This document shows, piece by piece, positions 9,201 through 17,636 of a stretch of DNA of 18,216 nt. The position numbers and the translations under genes were made by a program. The stretch spans positions 19,557-37,772 of the forward strand of contig DHTG01000085.1 of NCBI GenBank assembly GCA_002411545.1, read 5' to 3'. Every line of letters starts with the position of its first letter. The stretch's first letter is position 1. The notes below the pieces were generated by a model. That model did not search any database, was not told the DNA's origin, and saw only the letters and a list, made by a program, of their open reading frames with translations. Source of the stretch: Bacteroidales bacterium UBA5266 (GTDB taxonomy: Bacteria > Bacteroidota > Bacteroidia > Bacteroidales > WCHB1-69).

Positions 9201-12200
9201 CATTCAGACCATCGTTAAATTGTCAAAATGGGAGGGGCACTTATACAATTGGTATAATATCCGTACTATGGAAGTACTCCCACCTTATTTTATTTCAACA
9301 GCCGATAGTGGTAACTTTATGGCTTGCTTATATGTTGTAAAAGGATTTTTGGAAAAAATTGAGGATAAGAACTTGTTAAATATAGTCATACGATTAATTG
9401 ACAATACAAATTTCACGAAATTGTATAATCCTACCTTAGATGTATTAAGTATAGGCTATGATCATAAAGAGCAAACCTTATTACCTTATCATTACAATAA
9501 TTTTGCTTCCGAAGCTCGACTAACCAGTTATATAGCTATTAGTAAAGGAGATATTCCTTATAAACACTGGTTTTGTTTAGATAAAACCTTAACGAGGTAT
9601 AAATACTATAAAGGAGTTGCATCTTGGTATGGGACCTTGTTTGAATATTTTATGCCCTTGATTTTTATGAGAACATACAAACATACGTTAATGGATGAAA
9701 CCTATGCGTTTGCGTTTTACGCCCAACGCGAATTTATTCAAGAAATTGATAAGGAATTGCCATGGGGTATCTCTGAATCGGGATATAATGAATTAGATGA
9801 TGCTCAAAACTATAAATACAAAGCCTTTGGAGTTCCATATCTCAAATTTCAAAATACACTTTCCAATCGTATCGTTATTTCACCCTATAGCTCACTCATG
9901 GTGATAGCGATGGAAGATAAAGAAGTATATGAAAATATTCAAAAGTTTAAAGCATTGAATATGTTCAGTGAATATGGTTTTTTTGAATCCTACGACGAAG
10001 AAGATAGGGTAAGTGTAAAAGCGCATTATGCCCATCACCAAGGAATGATATTAGCCGCTTTAACCAATTATTTAAAAGATAATTGTATTCAAAACTATTT
10101 CCATCAAGATAAAAAAATCATGTCTATGGAAATGCTTTTAAAAGAGAAAGCACAGATAAAACCTTTCATAGATTTAAAAATAACGAAATATAAACGATTT
10201 AAATATCCTAAAACACGACAAGAAAATGACATACGCGAATACGATAATATTGCGCATATTCCCGAAATAGGGGTATTGTCTAATGGTTTTTATACCGTTC
10301 TGTTAAACGATAGGGGATGTGGATTTAGTAGATATAAAGCTACTTATATTAATAGATACCGGAAAATAACTTCCGAAAATTATGGCACATTCTTATATAT
10401 TCGAAATATGAGATCCGGAAAATTATGGTCCAATACATATGCTCCCTTATATGTGAATCCTGATAAATATCGAGTCGTATTTGCGTCCGACAGAATTAAA
10501 TATATAAGAGAAGATGACAGAATTACTACCAGTACGGAAGTCTGTGTTGTAAAAGATATCAATGCAGAAATACGAAAAATAACCTTCGAAAATCATACCT
10601 CCGAAGAGGTTAAATTGGAGTTAACGTCCTATGCTGAAATTATTTTATGTGAAAATGAAAAAGATATTGCACATCGCTCCTTTAACGGAATGACTATCTT
10701 CGGTGAATTTGACGAAAAAAATTCCGCACTAATCCTCAAACGAAAATCAAGGTCTAAACCCGATGTGAATTATTATGTCGTAAGCAGAATGTTCTTCGAC
10801 AAAGAAAATGATTTAAAGATCGAATACGAAACATCGCGTTTGGATTTCATCGGAAGGAATAACACAACATATAATCCACAAGTAATTGTAAATAAAGGGA
10901 ATCTATCAAAAGGATTGGGACTGTCCTTGGATCCGATAATGAGCTTACGAAGAGAAATAATAGTGAAAGCTAATTCCAAAGAAAACGTCTATTTATTAGT
11001 AGGTTTTGGAAAGTCTTATGAACAGGTTGTGCATATGGTTCAATCATATTATACGGGTTTAGATGTGAATCATGCCTTTGAAATGGCAACCGTATTAAAC
11101 AATATGCGGACCAGTTATTCACAATTGAAAGGTTCGCAAATGCGTGTCTATAATACTATTTTAAAACATATTTATCAAACGGCCTCTTTGAGCAAAGCAC
11201 GTAAAGCCATCTTAGAGAAAAACACCATGGACCAAACCAATTTATGGAAATTTGGTATTTCCGGTGATTTACCGATTATCTTAGTTGAAATCGATAAAAT
11301 GGAAAACGCCTTGTTATTGAAAGAAGTCTTACAAGCCTACGAATTTTATAAAAGCAGGGCTATTTATATCGATATTGTAATTATTAATAATGAAAACCAA
11401 GAGAATGAACCATTATTAAAGAAATATATCAGTGATTTGGTAAATAAAATTTATTATTTTAACTATTTCGAAAATCCATCCGGAAACGTATATATCCTTT
11501 CGGCATCGGAAGTAAGTGAAGAAGAAAAATATCTTTTATATACCATAGCACGTATTTCATTGAATTCATCAAAAAGCCAAACACTGGAACAGCAAATTCA
11601 AGAAATGGAAAGCGAATTGTTTGCGTGTGTTGACAATTGCCGATTTCCTGTCTTAGCAACCAGAGAAACCTTTCCTCCTAAAAATTTGAAGTTTTATAAT
11701 GAATTTGGTGGATTTGACCAAGAGGGGAATGAATATTGTGTAACCAATGTCAATACTCCTATGCCATGGATTAATGTGATTGCTAACCCTTCCTTTGGTT
11801 TTATCATAAGTAGTACCATGAGTGGATTTACCTATGCTTACAACAGCCAGACGTATAAAATAACATCCTGGTCAAATGATATCATAGCCGATCCTCCTTC
11901 CGAATTTATTCTTTTTAACAAACAACGTTTTGTGCCTACAACAGCACGTCACGGGACAGGATATTCCATATTTACAGCCCTATCACATGCTTTTCGTATT
12001 AACATCAAGGTATTTGCTGCCTTAGAAACACAAGTGAAATATTATTTAATCGAGATTGAAAATATTACATCTCTGCCGCAAAACATTAGCATAGACTTCA
12101 TCGCTAAAATGGTTTTAGGAACCACGGAGGAAAAAACAAATCGTCATTTATTACCGGAATGGGATGAAGAGGAAAATTGTTTTTATTTCAGAAATGTGTA

Positions 12201-13938
12201 TAACAATACATTCAGAGATACGAGGGTTTTTCTGTCTTCTTCTGAAAAAATCGTAGATTACGATGAAATCAATCCTACAAATAAACGAATAGAAATTGAA
12301 GCACATATATCCGAAGGTGAAACGAAACGTCTTGCTTTTATGATAGGAGCATGCAAGCTACAACCCGCAGTTTTTTCAAGAAAAATAGCTGAAATCGATA
12401 CAGAATTTCAAGCAGTAAAACAATATTGGAAGAAGAAATTATCAGTTTTGAAGATTCAAACACCCGATACATCCTTTAATTACATGATGAATACATGGTT
12501 CTTATATCAAACCCTTGCTTCTCGTTTGATGGCACGTTCAGGTTTTTATCAAGTAGGGGGAGCCTTCGGATTTAGAGATCAATTGCAAGATGTGATGAGT
12601 GTAATGTATGTGGATGATTCGATAGCGAGAAATCAAATCCTCAAACATGCAGCCCATCAATTTCCCGAAGGCGATGTGTTGCATTGGTGGCATGATGAAA
12701 CTTCTTTCGGAACTCGTACAACCTTCTCCGACGATTATTTGTGGTTGGTATATGTTAGCTTTGAATATATACATATGACAGGAGATTATGCAATCTTAAA
12801 TGAACAAGTGCCATTTGTTCAAGGAGAAAAACTGAATGAAAATGAAACCGAAAAAGGAATTGTTTTCTCCATAGGGCATCAAACGGAAAGTCTGTACCAT
12901 CACCTAAAAATCTGTATAAATAAAGCATTGAATCAATTCGGACAACATGGATTGCCTTTAATGGGGTGCGGCGATTGGAACGACGGAATGAATAAAGTGG
13001 GCTATAAAGGAAAAGGCGAAAGTGTATGGGTAGGGTTCTTCTTATTGGATATTCTACCCAAAATGATAGAGCTGGCATCGCATAAACAAGATGAGACTTT
13101 AGTAAAAACATGCCGAAATGTGATACCTGAACTTAAACAAGCCATCATTAAAAATGCATGGGATGGAGAATGGTTCTTACGTGCTTATTTTGATAACGGC
13201 GATGCTTTAGGTTCAAGGAATAATTTAGAATGCCAAATCGATTTATTGTCTCAATCCTGGAGTATACTTACCGATGTTGCCGATAATGAACGAAAACAAA
13301 AAATATTGCATGAAACAGAACATCGATTGGTTGATCTCGAAAATAAAATCATTAAGCTTCTGACTCCTGCCTTTAAAAATTCTAAAAACAAACCCGGTTA
13401 TATTATGAATTACCTTGAGGGAATACGTGAAAACGGAGGTCAATATACACACGGAGCTATGTGGTATATTATGGCTTTATTAAAAGAAGGCGCTATGGAT
13501 AAAGCCTATCGCTATTATGCTATGATTAATCCTATCAATAGAACCTTTTCCTTAGCCGATACCTTGAAATATAAAGTAGAACCCTATAGCGTAGCAGCCG
13601 ATATTTACTCTAATCCGCAATGTGCCGGTCGAGGAGGTTGGACTTGGTATACAGGATCAAGTAGTTGGGCTTATAAGGTTGGGCTGGAACATATTTTAGG
13701 ATTTAGAAAAAAAGGAAATATATTAATCATTGAACCTAAAATACCTTCGACATGGTCATCCTTTTCAATAGAATACCAATATGGGGAGACCTTATATCTT
13801 ATTAAGGTAGATTGCAAAGAGGAAAATCCAAATCGTAGAAGCTTACAACGGATCTTACTCGATGGAAATCTACTGGATGGCAACGAAATTACCCTCTTTG
13901 ATGATAAGCGTCAACATAAAATTGAACTCTTTTATTAA
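6226..13938 (+). CDS. Cyclic beta-1,2-glucan synthase (NdvB/Cgs-like; GT84 + cyclization domain + GH94)
   Basis: Multidomain membrane enzyme that polymerises UDP-glucose into beta-1,2-glucan, closes the ring and trims chain length by phosphorolysis. The 2570 residues are slightly fewer than the roughly 2830-2870 of rhizobial and Brucella enzymes. A polar N-terminal region (1-325) is followed by two membrane helices (about 329-346, 352-375). The glycosyltransferase part (about 395-700) has LGDCSS, DTDTQ at 537-541, MQPR at 577-580, SHDLIEG at 649-655 and HRWTRGDWQ at 684-692 (the Q/RxxRW-type motif). Further helices lie at about 729-775 and 857-900. The glucoamylase-like cyclization domain (about 910-1300, GH189-like) has GHLYNWY at 1004-1010, STADSGN at 1024-1030, WGISES with E1184, YGFFES with E1254, and AHHQGM at 1269-1274; E1184 and E1254 are my candidates for the catalytic pair. 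Two beta-sandwich GH94-type modules start near 1345 and 1830. The GH94 catalytic barrel (about 2090-2500) has GFRDQLQD at 2115-2122, HWWHDE at 2153-2158 and GDWNDG at 2249-2254, the motif that carries the general acid. All three active sites look intact. The start ATG at 6226 is the first in frame; a second ATG lies at codon 4. Confidence 0.92.
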   Translation: MWKMTYKEFVFNIQKITKYYEILVEETKNNKTVGSTNEWILDNFYVISEQEKSIKYELCAKDIVRIKVKRKKQLYDLLYADLTKLNFHIDLDILFNAINAYQEQHDDYFSYAEINYLFILFRVILIKELSVLSEKLKNKLKKKNEAEKLIAQIKEMTQISDANVMLNNLQQKEDLLKNPFFLEQVYLLFNSTESIPEKLNLFFKEIIFTYDKTLKDLIQQEMDESAADNLLIMNIFVSLKKMTKTEISLFYAKISFTEKALISEKAGMYVKMYENNKNNYRSKIIRDARKHKINEYQYTLGLVEQANKTNRHVGMKLLKPKKYKERSYAYILIVLLSTISISTFLSYYAGRWAFLLLLIPLSQFVIDLFNQLLYFLHKPTSTFKLKFEKDIPEEYATMVIIPTIVKSVEKVNQVFDRLEVYYLSNLSENLYFTLLGDCSSESTQYVEKDAEIMETGLYKMKELNEKYNKNLFHFVYRNRFYSEGEGCYLGFERKRGAILHFNDLLLGNLTEERKKELFQCQTLDNFNKKITYVITLDTDTQLVLYSAAKLIGAIAHPMNQAVLAADGKSVVSGYAIMQPRINVDIEVTNKSKYAQLFSGLGGFDVYTTANFELYQDTFNEGSFVGKGIYNLHIFQQVLSGTFPQNLILSHDLIEGNYLRCGIINDVELFDDSPSNYLEDAKRHHRWTRGDWQIIQWLKSKVRNEKGQRVRNPITALGKWKIFDNLRRSVMSLSLLLLLFYGFTVGKYYPLAYLLVVLLVVMTPIFFYLISRLIYKRKYSRFLRYYLSLMRGIGVVVNKSIIVLSLLPKEALWYLDAIVRSLYRMFISKKNLLNWITSEDAGKSTKNTLKSYLWSFKTNFIVAILFVGLTWHFKSETDYWNVVLAGVIASLWCFAPFLMYYLGKPLQTDVKRLNQNEKEEIKEVAFRTWNYFNDFITEENNYLIPDNYQLNRNKKTDYKTSPTNIGYSLTAVIAAYELGFISLKESLNKLHNIIQTIVKLSKWEGHLYNWYNIRTMEVLPPYFISTADSGNFMACLYVVKGFLEKIEDKNLLNIVIRLIDNTNFTKLYNPTLDVLSIGYDHKEQTLLPYHYNNFASEARLTSYIAISKGDIPYKHWFCLDKTLTRYKYYKGVASWYGTLFEYFMPLIFMRTYKHTLMDETYAFAFYAQREFIQEIDKELPWGISESGYNELDDAQNYKYKAFGVPYLKFQNTLSNRIVISPYSSLMVIAMEDKEVYENIQKFKALNMFSEYGFFESYDEEDRVSVKAHYAHHQGMILAALTNYLKDNCIQNYFHQDKKIMSMEMLLKEKAQIKPFIDLKITKYKRFKYPKTRQENDIREYDNIAHIPEIGVLSNGFYTVLLNDRGCGFSRYKATYINRYRKITSENYGTFLYIRNMRSGKLWSNTYAPLYVNPDKYRVVFASDRIKYIREDDRITTSTEVCVVKDINAEIRKITFENHTSEEVKLELTSYAEIILCENEKDIAHRSFNGMTIFGEFDEKNSALILKRKSRSKPDVNYYVVSRMFFDKENDLKIEYETSRLDFIGRNNTTYNPQVIVNKGNLSKGLGLSLDPIMSLRREIIVKANSKENVYLLVGFGKSYEQVVHMVQSYYTGLDVNHAFEMATVLNNMRTSYSQLKGSQMRVYNTILKHIYQTASLSKARKAILEKNTMDQTNLWKFGISGDLPIILVEIDKMENALLLKEVLQAYEFYKSRAIYIDIVIINNENQENEPLLKKYISDLVNKIYYFNYFENPSGNVYILSASEVSEEEKYLLYTIARISLNSSKSQTLEQQIQEMESELFACVDNCRFPVLATRETFPPKNLKFYNEFGGFDQEGNEYCVTNVNTPMPWINVIANPSFGFIISSTMSGFTYAYNSQTYKITSWSNDIIADPPSEFILFNKQRFVPTTARHGTGYSIFTALSHAFRINIKVFAALETQVKYYLIEIENITSLPQNISIDFIAKMVLGTTEEKTNRHLLPEWDEEENCFYFRNVYNNTFRDTRVFLSSSEKIVDYDEINPTNKRIEIEAHISEGETKRLAFMIGACKLQPAVFSRKIAEIDTEFQAVKQYWKKKLSVLKIQTPDTSFNYMMNTWFLYQTLASRLMARSGFYQVGGAFGFRDQLQDVMSVMYVDDSIARNQILKHAAHQFPEGDVLHWWHDETSFGTRTTFSDDYLWLVYVSFEYIHMTGDYAILNEQVPFVQGEKLNENETEKGIVFSIGHQTESLYHHLKICINKALNQFGQHGLPLMGCGDWNDGMNKVGYKGKGESVWVGFFLLDILPKMIELASHKQDETLVKTCRNVIPELKQAIIKNAWDGEWFLRAYFDNGDALGSRNNLECQIDLLSQSWSILTDVADNERKQKILHETEHRLVDLENKIIKLLTPAFKNSKNKPGYIMNYLEGIRENGGQYTHGAMWYIMALLKEGAMDKAYRYYAMINPINRTFSLADTLKYKVEPYSVAADIYSNPQCAGRGGWTWYTGSSSWAYKVGLEHILGFRKKGNILIIEPKIPSTWSSFSIEYQYGETLYLIKVDCKEENPNRRSLQRILLDGNLLDGNEITLFDDKRQHKIELFY

Positions 13939-13939
13939 G

Positions 13940-14018
13940 AAAAAGCTGTCTTTGAAATAATTTCACACTTGCCACAGACTCCGAATGCATAAAAAATACC
14001 AAGGCAGAGCTATCTTTT
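13940..14018 (+). terminator. Possible terminator after the cyclic glucan synthase gene
   Basis: AAAAAGCTGTCTTTG just after the stop can pair imperfectly with CAAGGCAGAGC and CTTTTT (14000-14018), giving a bulged stem with a 45-base loop that ends in a T-run. The long loop and bulges make this a weak call. Confidence 0.3.
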
Positions 14019-14084
14019 TATATCTACATTTATTTTTATTTTATAAAACCTTTCGTAAAAAGTTTTATATATAAAAAAAAATTT

Positions 14085-14092
14085 TATTTTTG
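14085..14092 (+). promoter_or_regulatory. Bacteroidota-type -7 box for the PUR/DUF3276-type gene
   Basis: TATTTTTG followed by CG matches TAnnTTTG. A GTTTT at about 14062-14066 is suitably spaced as a degenerate -33 element. The predicted start of transcription falls on a palindrome TAATAATGTTATTA (14098-14111), 20 bases before the ATG. Confidence 0.5.
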
Positions 14093-14130
14093 CGTACTAA
14101 TAATGTTATTATGTATTTTAAGTAGTAGTT

Positions 14131-14451
14131 ATGGAAAAAAGAGATTATAAGGAAAATAACGAGGTATTATCAAAAGTACTCAGAGCAGGGAAAAGAACCT
14201 ATTTTTTTGATTTGAAACAAACTAAAAATCAAGATCATTATTTAACAATCACAGAAAGTAAACGCCGTTTTGATGAAGCAAAAGGTACGTTCTATTACGA
14301 AAAACATAAGATTTTCTTGCACGTACAAGATATTTTAAATTTCGGAAAAGAATTGGATGAAGTAATCTCTTTTGTACAATCTGGGAATATAAATCTACAG
14401 CCAAATGACGATTCAAGTAAAAATGACTCTATAAATTTTGAAGATTTATAG
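14131..14451 (+). CDS. PUR-domain DNA/RNA-binding protein (DUF3276-like)
   Basis: 106 residues. The core at about 11-85 (VLSKVLRAGKRTYFFDLKQ, then YLTITESKRRF, then KHKIFLHVQDILNFGKELDEVISF) has the beta-beta-beta-alpha PUR repeat layout seen in Bacteroidota DUF3276 proteins and in Borrelia BpuR, which bind single-stranded nucleic acid. The tail (86-106) is polar, acidic and probably disordered. The protein would be cytoplasmic and act as a dimer that forms the binding surface. It has its own promoter box and a terminator-like stretch downstream, so it is likely transcribed alone. Its targets cannot be read from the sequence. The short leader with an embedded palindrome could allow autoregulation, which is speculative. 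Confidence 0.82.
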   Translation: MEKRDYKENNEVLSKVLRAGKRTYFFDLKQTKNQDHYLTITESKRRFDEAKGTFYYEKHKIFLHVQDILNFGKELDEVISFVQSGNINLQPNDDSSKNDSINFEDL

Positions 14452-14482
14452 ATAATATTTATTTGTAAGCTTTGTAGATTCC

Positions 14483-14558
14483 GTTCTTTTTTGAAAAGGT
14501 ATTTTCTTTTGTTGAAACGAATAGTAAAAAGAACATTATTATTACATAATAGTTTTTT
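14483..14558 (+). terminator. Terminator-like hairpins after the PUR/DUF3276-type gene
   Basis: GTTCTTTTT (14483-14491) and AAAAAGAAC (14526-14534) are perfect 9-base arms, and the loop holds a second small hairpin, GAAAA-GGTA-TTTTC (14493-14506). Next comes an AT-only stem (ATTAT 14538-14542, ATAAT 14546-14550) leading directly into T6 at 14553-14558. Either element could end transcription. Confidence 0.4.
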
Positions 14559-14587
14559 ATTATTAGGGATTGATAATTAACATGAAT

Positions 14588-14615
14588 GTAAAAATGTTTA
14601 CTATATCGGCCGATA
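14588..14615. promoter_or_regulatory. Two adjacent dyads upstream of the secreted hydrolase gene (candidate operator)
   Basis: GTAAA-AATG-TTTAC (14588-14601) and the perfect 12-base palindrome TATCGGCCGATA (14604-14615) have centres exactly 15 bases apart. They lie 51-78 bases before the hydrolase ATG. No TAnnTTTG box is visible in this spacer, so the promoter is unusual or regulated. The GC-rich core CGGCCG stands out in otherwise AT-rich DNA. Confidence 0.4.
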
Positions 14616-14665
14616 AATGCAAAACATCTAATAAATAATGAGTTTAATTTTAAAAAAATAATATT

Positions 14666-16561
14666 ATGAAACGAATTTTGATTTTAATCACACTAATAGT
14701 TGTTTATACACAAATAGCTTTTTCTCAAAAAACGGGGAACTTTACTGATTCAGTTATGTTTAATGGTCAATACAGAATATTGGCTTGTCATGTCCCTGCC
14801 GATTATCAAGCAGAGACTCAATATCGCTTGATGATATGTTTGCATGGCATGGGCGATAACAGCGAGAATTATCGAAATGCTTTAATCAATGCCTTAAAAT
14901 GGAATCATGTTTTTCCTGCTACTATTTTTATTTGTCCCAGTGGAGGCGACGATAACGGATCTGACTTTTCAACACCCGATGGAGATGAAGAAATCATTCA
15001 ACAAAGCATTGAATATGCTAAACAGTACTATTCTATCGACACAACCAACATTATTCTGCAAGGATTTTCTTTGGGCGGACGCAGTGCCCTTAAATATGGA
15101 CTTGATAATCCAACTAAATTCAAAGGGCTTTTATTAAACACTCCCGCAGTTCAAGGTTTAGCGGATGCTTTAAACAAATTACCAAATGGAATTTATTACA
15201 ATTATGCTCAAGCATCGAAAATACCTATTTATATATTTTGCGGTGAAAAAGACTTCACTTATGCGACTACTATTCCCCCCATGTATAATCAGCTTGTTTT
15301 AAATGATGCTAAAGTGAAATACGTTGTTTATCCGAATATGGAACACAGTATTCCCAACGATTCGGCTACCATAGCGGCATGTATTCCCTTTTTTGAAAAT
15401 CCGACTACATCCGACTATGATTTGGAAATCTATGCCTTTGATATGGAGGATCCTTATTGCGACACTACGATACAAGCCGCTGTGATAGTTAGAAGTTTGG
15501 GTAGTAATACAGTCAATTCCATCGAAATAAATTATCAAATCAATGATCAACAAGCTTCTTATACCTGGACAGGCAATATGGAGCCTTATCAACATAAAAT
15601 CATATCATTTCCTATTTCAGCGGTTGCTAAAGGAGAAAATACACTTAAAGTGAATGTAGGACAAATCAATACATCCTATCAAGATACGTTAGTCGATAAT
15701 AATGAATTGTCCATTGTTTTTGATGTAGAAACACAAGGCTATCCATTCCCAATCTATGAAGGATTTGAGGATGACAGTCCCAATAATTGGTACTTTGATG
15801 GGGTAGAGACTCTTTTTACGTGGTATAGAGATTCCGAAGTGAGTAGAGACGGTACTTATTCAATAGGAAATTTTAATACCATCCTCTTTTTTTATACCCA
15901 AGGAGATATAACTAGTTTTTATTCTTCATGCATTGATTTAACAAGCATTTCCAATCCGAAAATGGCTTTCGACTATGCCTATAACTATCACAAATACACC
16001 CCGCCTTATTTTACAGCGGATGTTGTTTTTGCCGATACCTTAGAAATAGCGGTCTCCTTCGATTGTGGCGATACCTACGAAATGTTATTTCGAAAAGGAG
16101 GCGCCGACCTTGCTACAACACCTAATCCCATTATGAATCCTTTAAGTATTATGGAATGTTTTTTTATCCCCAACGATAATGAATGGAAAACCGAAGTGAT
16201 TGACTTAACCTCCTATGCAAATCAAGAACAAGCAATCTTTAAATTCAGTTATATTTCCGGTATGGGTGGATGTATTAATATTGATAATATTAACTTTGCC
16301 GCCGATGCTAACATTAACGATGTCGTATCCGAAGATAAGGTAATCCTTTATCCTAATCCGGCACGTAATCAGATAAACATAAAAAATAATACTCCCATGG
16401 ATTATGTGGTGGTTTACGACCTCGTAGGGAAAAAAATACTGACCGTTTCCATACAAAGCGAACAGGGCATTCTCGATATTTCTGCCTTGCAAAAAGGAGT
16501 TTATTTTTTACAAATACAGACCAAACAGGGAATCATTCATAAAAAATTTACAAAAGAATAA
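14666..16561 (+). CDS. Secreted alpha/beta-hydrolase (esterase-like) with T9SS C-terminal sorting domain
   Basis: 631 residues. A Sec signal peptide (1-20, MKRILILITLIVVYTQIAFS, cut before Q21) leads into an alpha/beta-hydrolase domain (about 25-248). The oxyanion region is HGMGD at 60-64, the nucleophile S135 lies in GFSLG at 133-137, and D196 in GEKDF and H227 in MEHSIP complete a plausible Ser-Asp-His triad. This resembles PHB-depolymerase/feruloyl-esterase-like enzymes; the substrate cannot be told. A CARDB-like beta domain (about 250-355) and a jelly-roll, MAM-like domain with paired cysteines (about 360-550) follow. Residues 559-631 are a type A T9SS sorting domain: YPNPARNQINI near its start and GVYFLQIQTKQGIIHKKFTKE at the end. 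The protein is therefore expected outside the cell or on its surface. The threonine aldolase gene starts 3 bases after the stop. Confidence 0.85.
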   Translation: MKRILILITLIVVYTQIAFSQKTGNFTDSVMFNGQYRILACHVPADYQAETQYRLMICLHGMGDNSENYRNALINALKWNHVFPATIFICPSGGDDNGSDFSTPDGDEEIIQQSIEYAKQYYSIDTTNIILQGFSLGGRSALKYGLDNPTKFKGLLLNTPAVQGLADALNKLPNGIYYNYAQASKIPIYIFCGEKDFTYATTIPPMYNQLVLNDAKVKYVVYPNMEHSIPNDSATIAACIPFFENPTTSDYDLEIYAFDMEDPYCDTTIQAAVIVRSLGSNTVNSIEINYQINDQQASYTWTGNMEPYQHKIISFPISAVAKGENTLKVNVGQINTSYQDTLVDNNELSIVFDVETQGYPFPIYEGFEDDSPNNWYFDGVETLFTWYRDSEVSRDGTYSIGNFNTILFFYTQGDITSFYSSCIDLTSISNPKMAFDYAYNYHKYTPPYFTADVVFADTLEIAVSFDCGDTYEMLFRKGGADLATTPNPIMNPLSIMECFFIPNDNEWKTEVIDLTSYANQEQAIFKFSYISGMGGCINIDNINFAADANINDVVSEDKVILYPNPARNQINIKNNTPMDYVVVYDLVGKKILTVSIQSEQGILDISALQKGVYFLQIQTKQGIIHKKFTKE

Positions 16562-16564
16562 AAC

Positions 16565-17584
16565 ATGAGAAGTTTTGCCAGTGATAACAATTCGGGAGTT
16601 CATCCCTCAGTAATGCAAGCCATCGTCGATGCCAACAAAGACCATTGTATAGGATATGGTGATGATATGTGGACGGAAAAAGCCCTACAAAAACTCAAAC
16701 ATCTTTTCGGAGATATGGCCGAAGTGTTTTTTGTTTTTAACGGAACCGGAGCTAATGCATTGGCTTTACAAGCAGCTATGTCGACCTATCATTGTGTGCT
16801 GGCAGCTTCAACGGCTCATATTGCCGTGGATGAATGCGGAGCCCCCGAATTTATGAGCGGAAGTTCCCTGAAAGCCATTCCTACTCCCGACGGCAAATTA
16901 AAGCCCGACCACATAAACCCATGGATTTCATACCTCGGAGTAGAACATCATTCGCAACCCAAAGTAGTGTATATTTCTCAATGCACAGAAATGGGAACCG
17001 TTTATAGCATAGATGAAATCAAAGCTTTGACCGATTTTGCACACAGTCATCAAATGTATGTACACATGGACGGAGCACGCCTGGCCAATGCCGCTGCCGC
17101 TTTGGGGAAATCGTTCAAAGAAATAAGCCTGGATTGTGGCATCGATATACTTAGTTTTGGTGGAACAAAAAATGGTATGATGATGGGCGAGGCCGTTATC
17201 ACTTTTCGCAAAGAATTAGCGGAACATATGAAATATATCCGCAAACAATCTGCCCAACTGTGTTCCAAAATGCGATACCTTTCCGCACAATTTATTGCCT
17301 ATCTTGAAAATGATCTATGGTTGCATAATGCACAACACGCCAACCGTATGGCTCAATATTTACGGGAAGAAATGCTAGCCGTACATCCCTTCATTTTCAC
17401 ACAAGCTACCGATGCCAATATTCTCTTGGTTAAATTACCCAAACACTTTATCGAGCAATTGCTGCGGAAACACTTTTTTTATATTTGGAACGAAAGCCAA
17501 GGCGAAATCCGCCTCGTTACTTCCTGGGATACTACCGAAGATGACATAAAAGCGTTTATAGAAGAATTACGTAAATTGATTTGA
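16565..17584 (+). CDS. ltaE: Low-specificity L-threonine aldolase
   Basis: PLP-dependent cytoplasmic enzyme that splits L-threonine or L-allo-threonine into glycine and acetaldehyde. The 339 residues match the family length. The PLP lysine is K202 in SFGGTKNG (197-204); H85 in STAHI is placed to stack on the cofactor; D169 and R172 in HMDGAR bind the pyridine nitrogen and substrate carboxylate; FNGTGANALAL at 58-68 forms the phosphate-binding loop. The N-terminus SDNNSGVHPSVMQAI is the complete family start. It follows the secreted hydrolase by 3 bases, so cotranscription is likely, though no metabolic link is apparent. GC looks higher than in neighbours (hand counts of four 60-base stretches gave 38-57%). 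Beta-eliminating lyases are relatives, but the motifs favour threonine aldolase. Confidence 0.93.
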   Translation: MRSFASDNNSGVHPSVMQAIVDANKDHCIGYGDDMWTEKALQKLKHLFGDMAEVFFVFNGTGANALALQAAMSTYHCVLAASTAHIAVDECGAPEFMSGSSLKAIPTPDGKLKPDHINPWISYLGVEHHSQPKVVYISQCTEMGTVYSIDEIKALTDFAHSHQMYVHMDGARLANAAAALGKSFKEISLDCGIDILSFGGTKNGMMMGEAVITFRKELAEHMKYIRKQSAQLCSKMRYLSAQFIAYLENDLWLHNAQHANRMAQYLREEMLAVHPFIFTQATDANILLVKLPKHFIEQLLRKHFFYIWNESQGEIRLVTSWDTTEDDIKAFIEELRKLI

Positions 17585-17636
17585 TGGATTGTTTTTTATC
17601 TATGAATTTTATTTTTTATGGTCCGATTAAATCCAA

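Noticed and set aside
12755..13111. 118-codon open frame on the minus strand inside the glucan synthase gene
   Set aside because: It lies opposite the highly conserved GH94 catalytic region, including the GDWNDG motif, and its translation shows no domain; it is a shadow of the coding strand.
15299..15595. 98-codon minus-strand frame inside the secreted hydrolase gene
   Set aside because: It overlaps a well-supported coding region covering the catalytic histidine and CARDB-like part; no start context or family resemblance.
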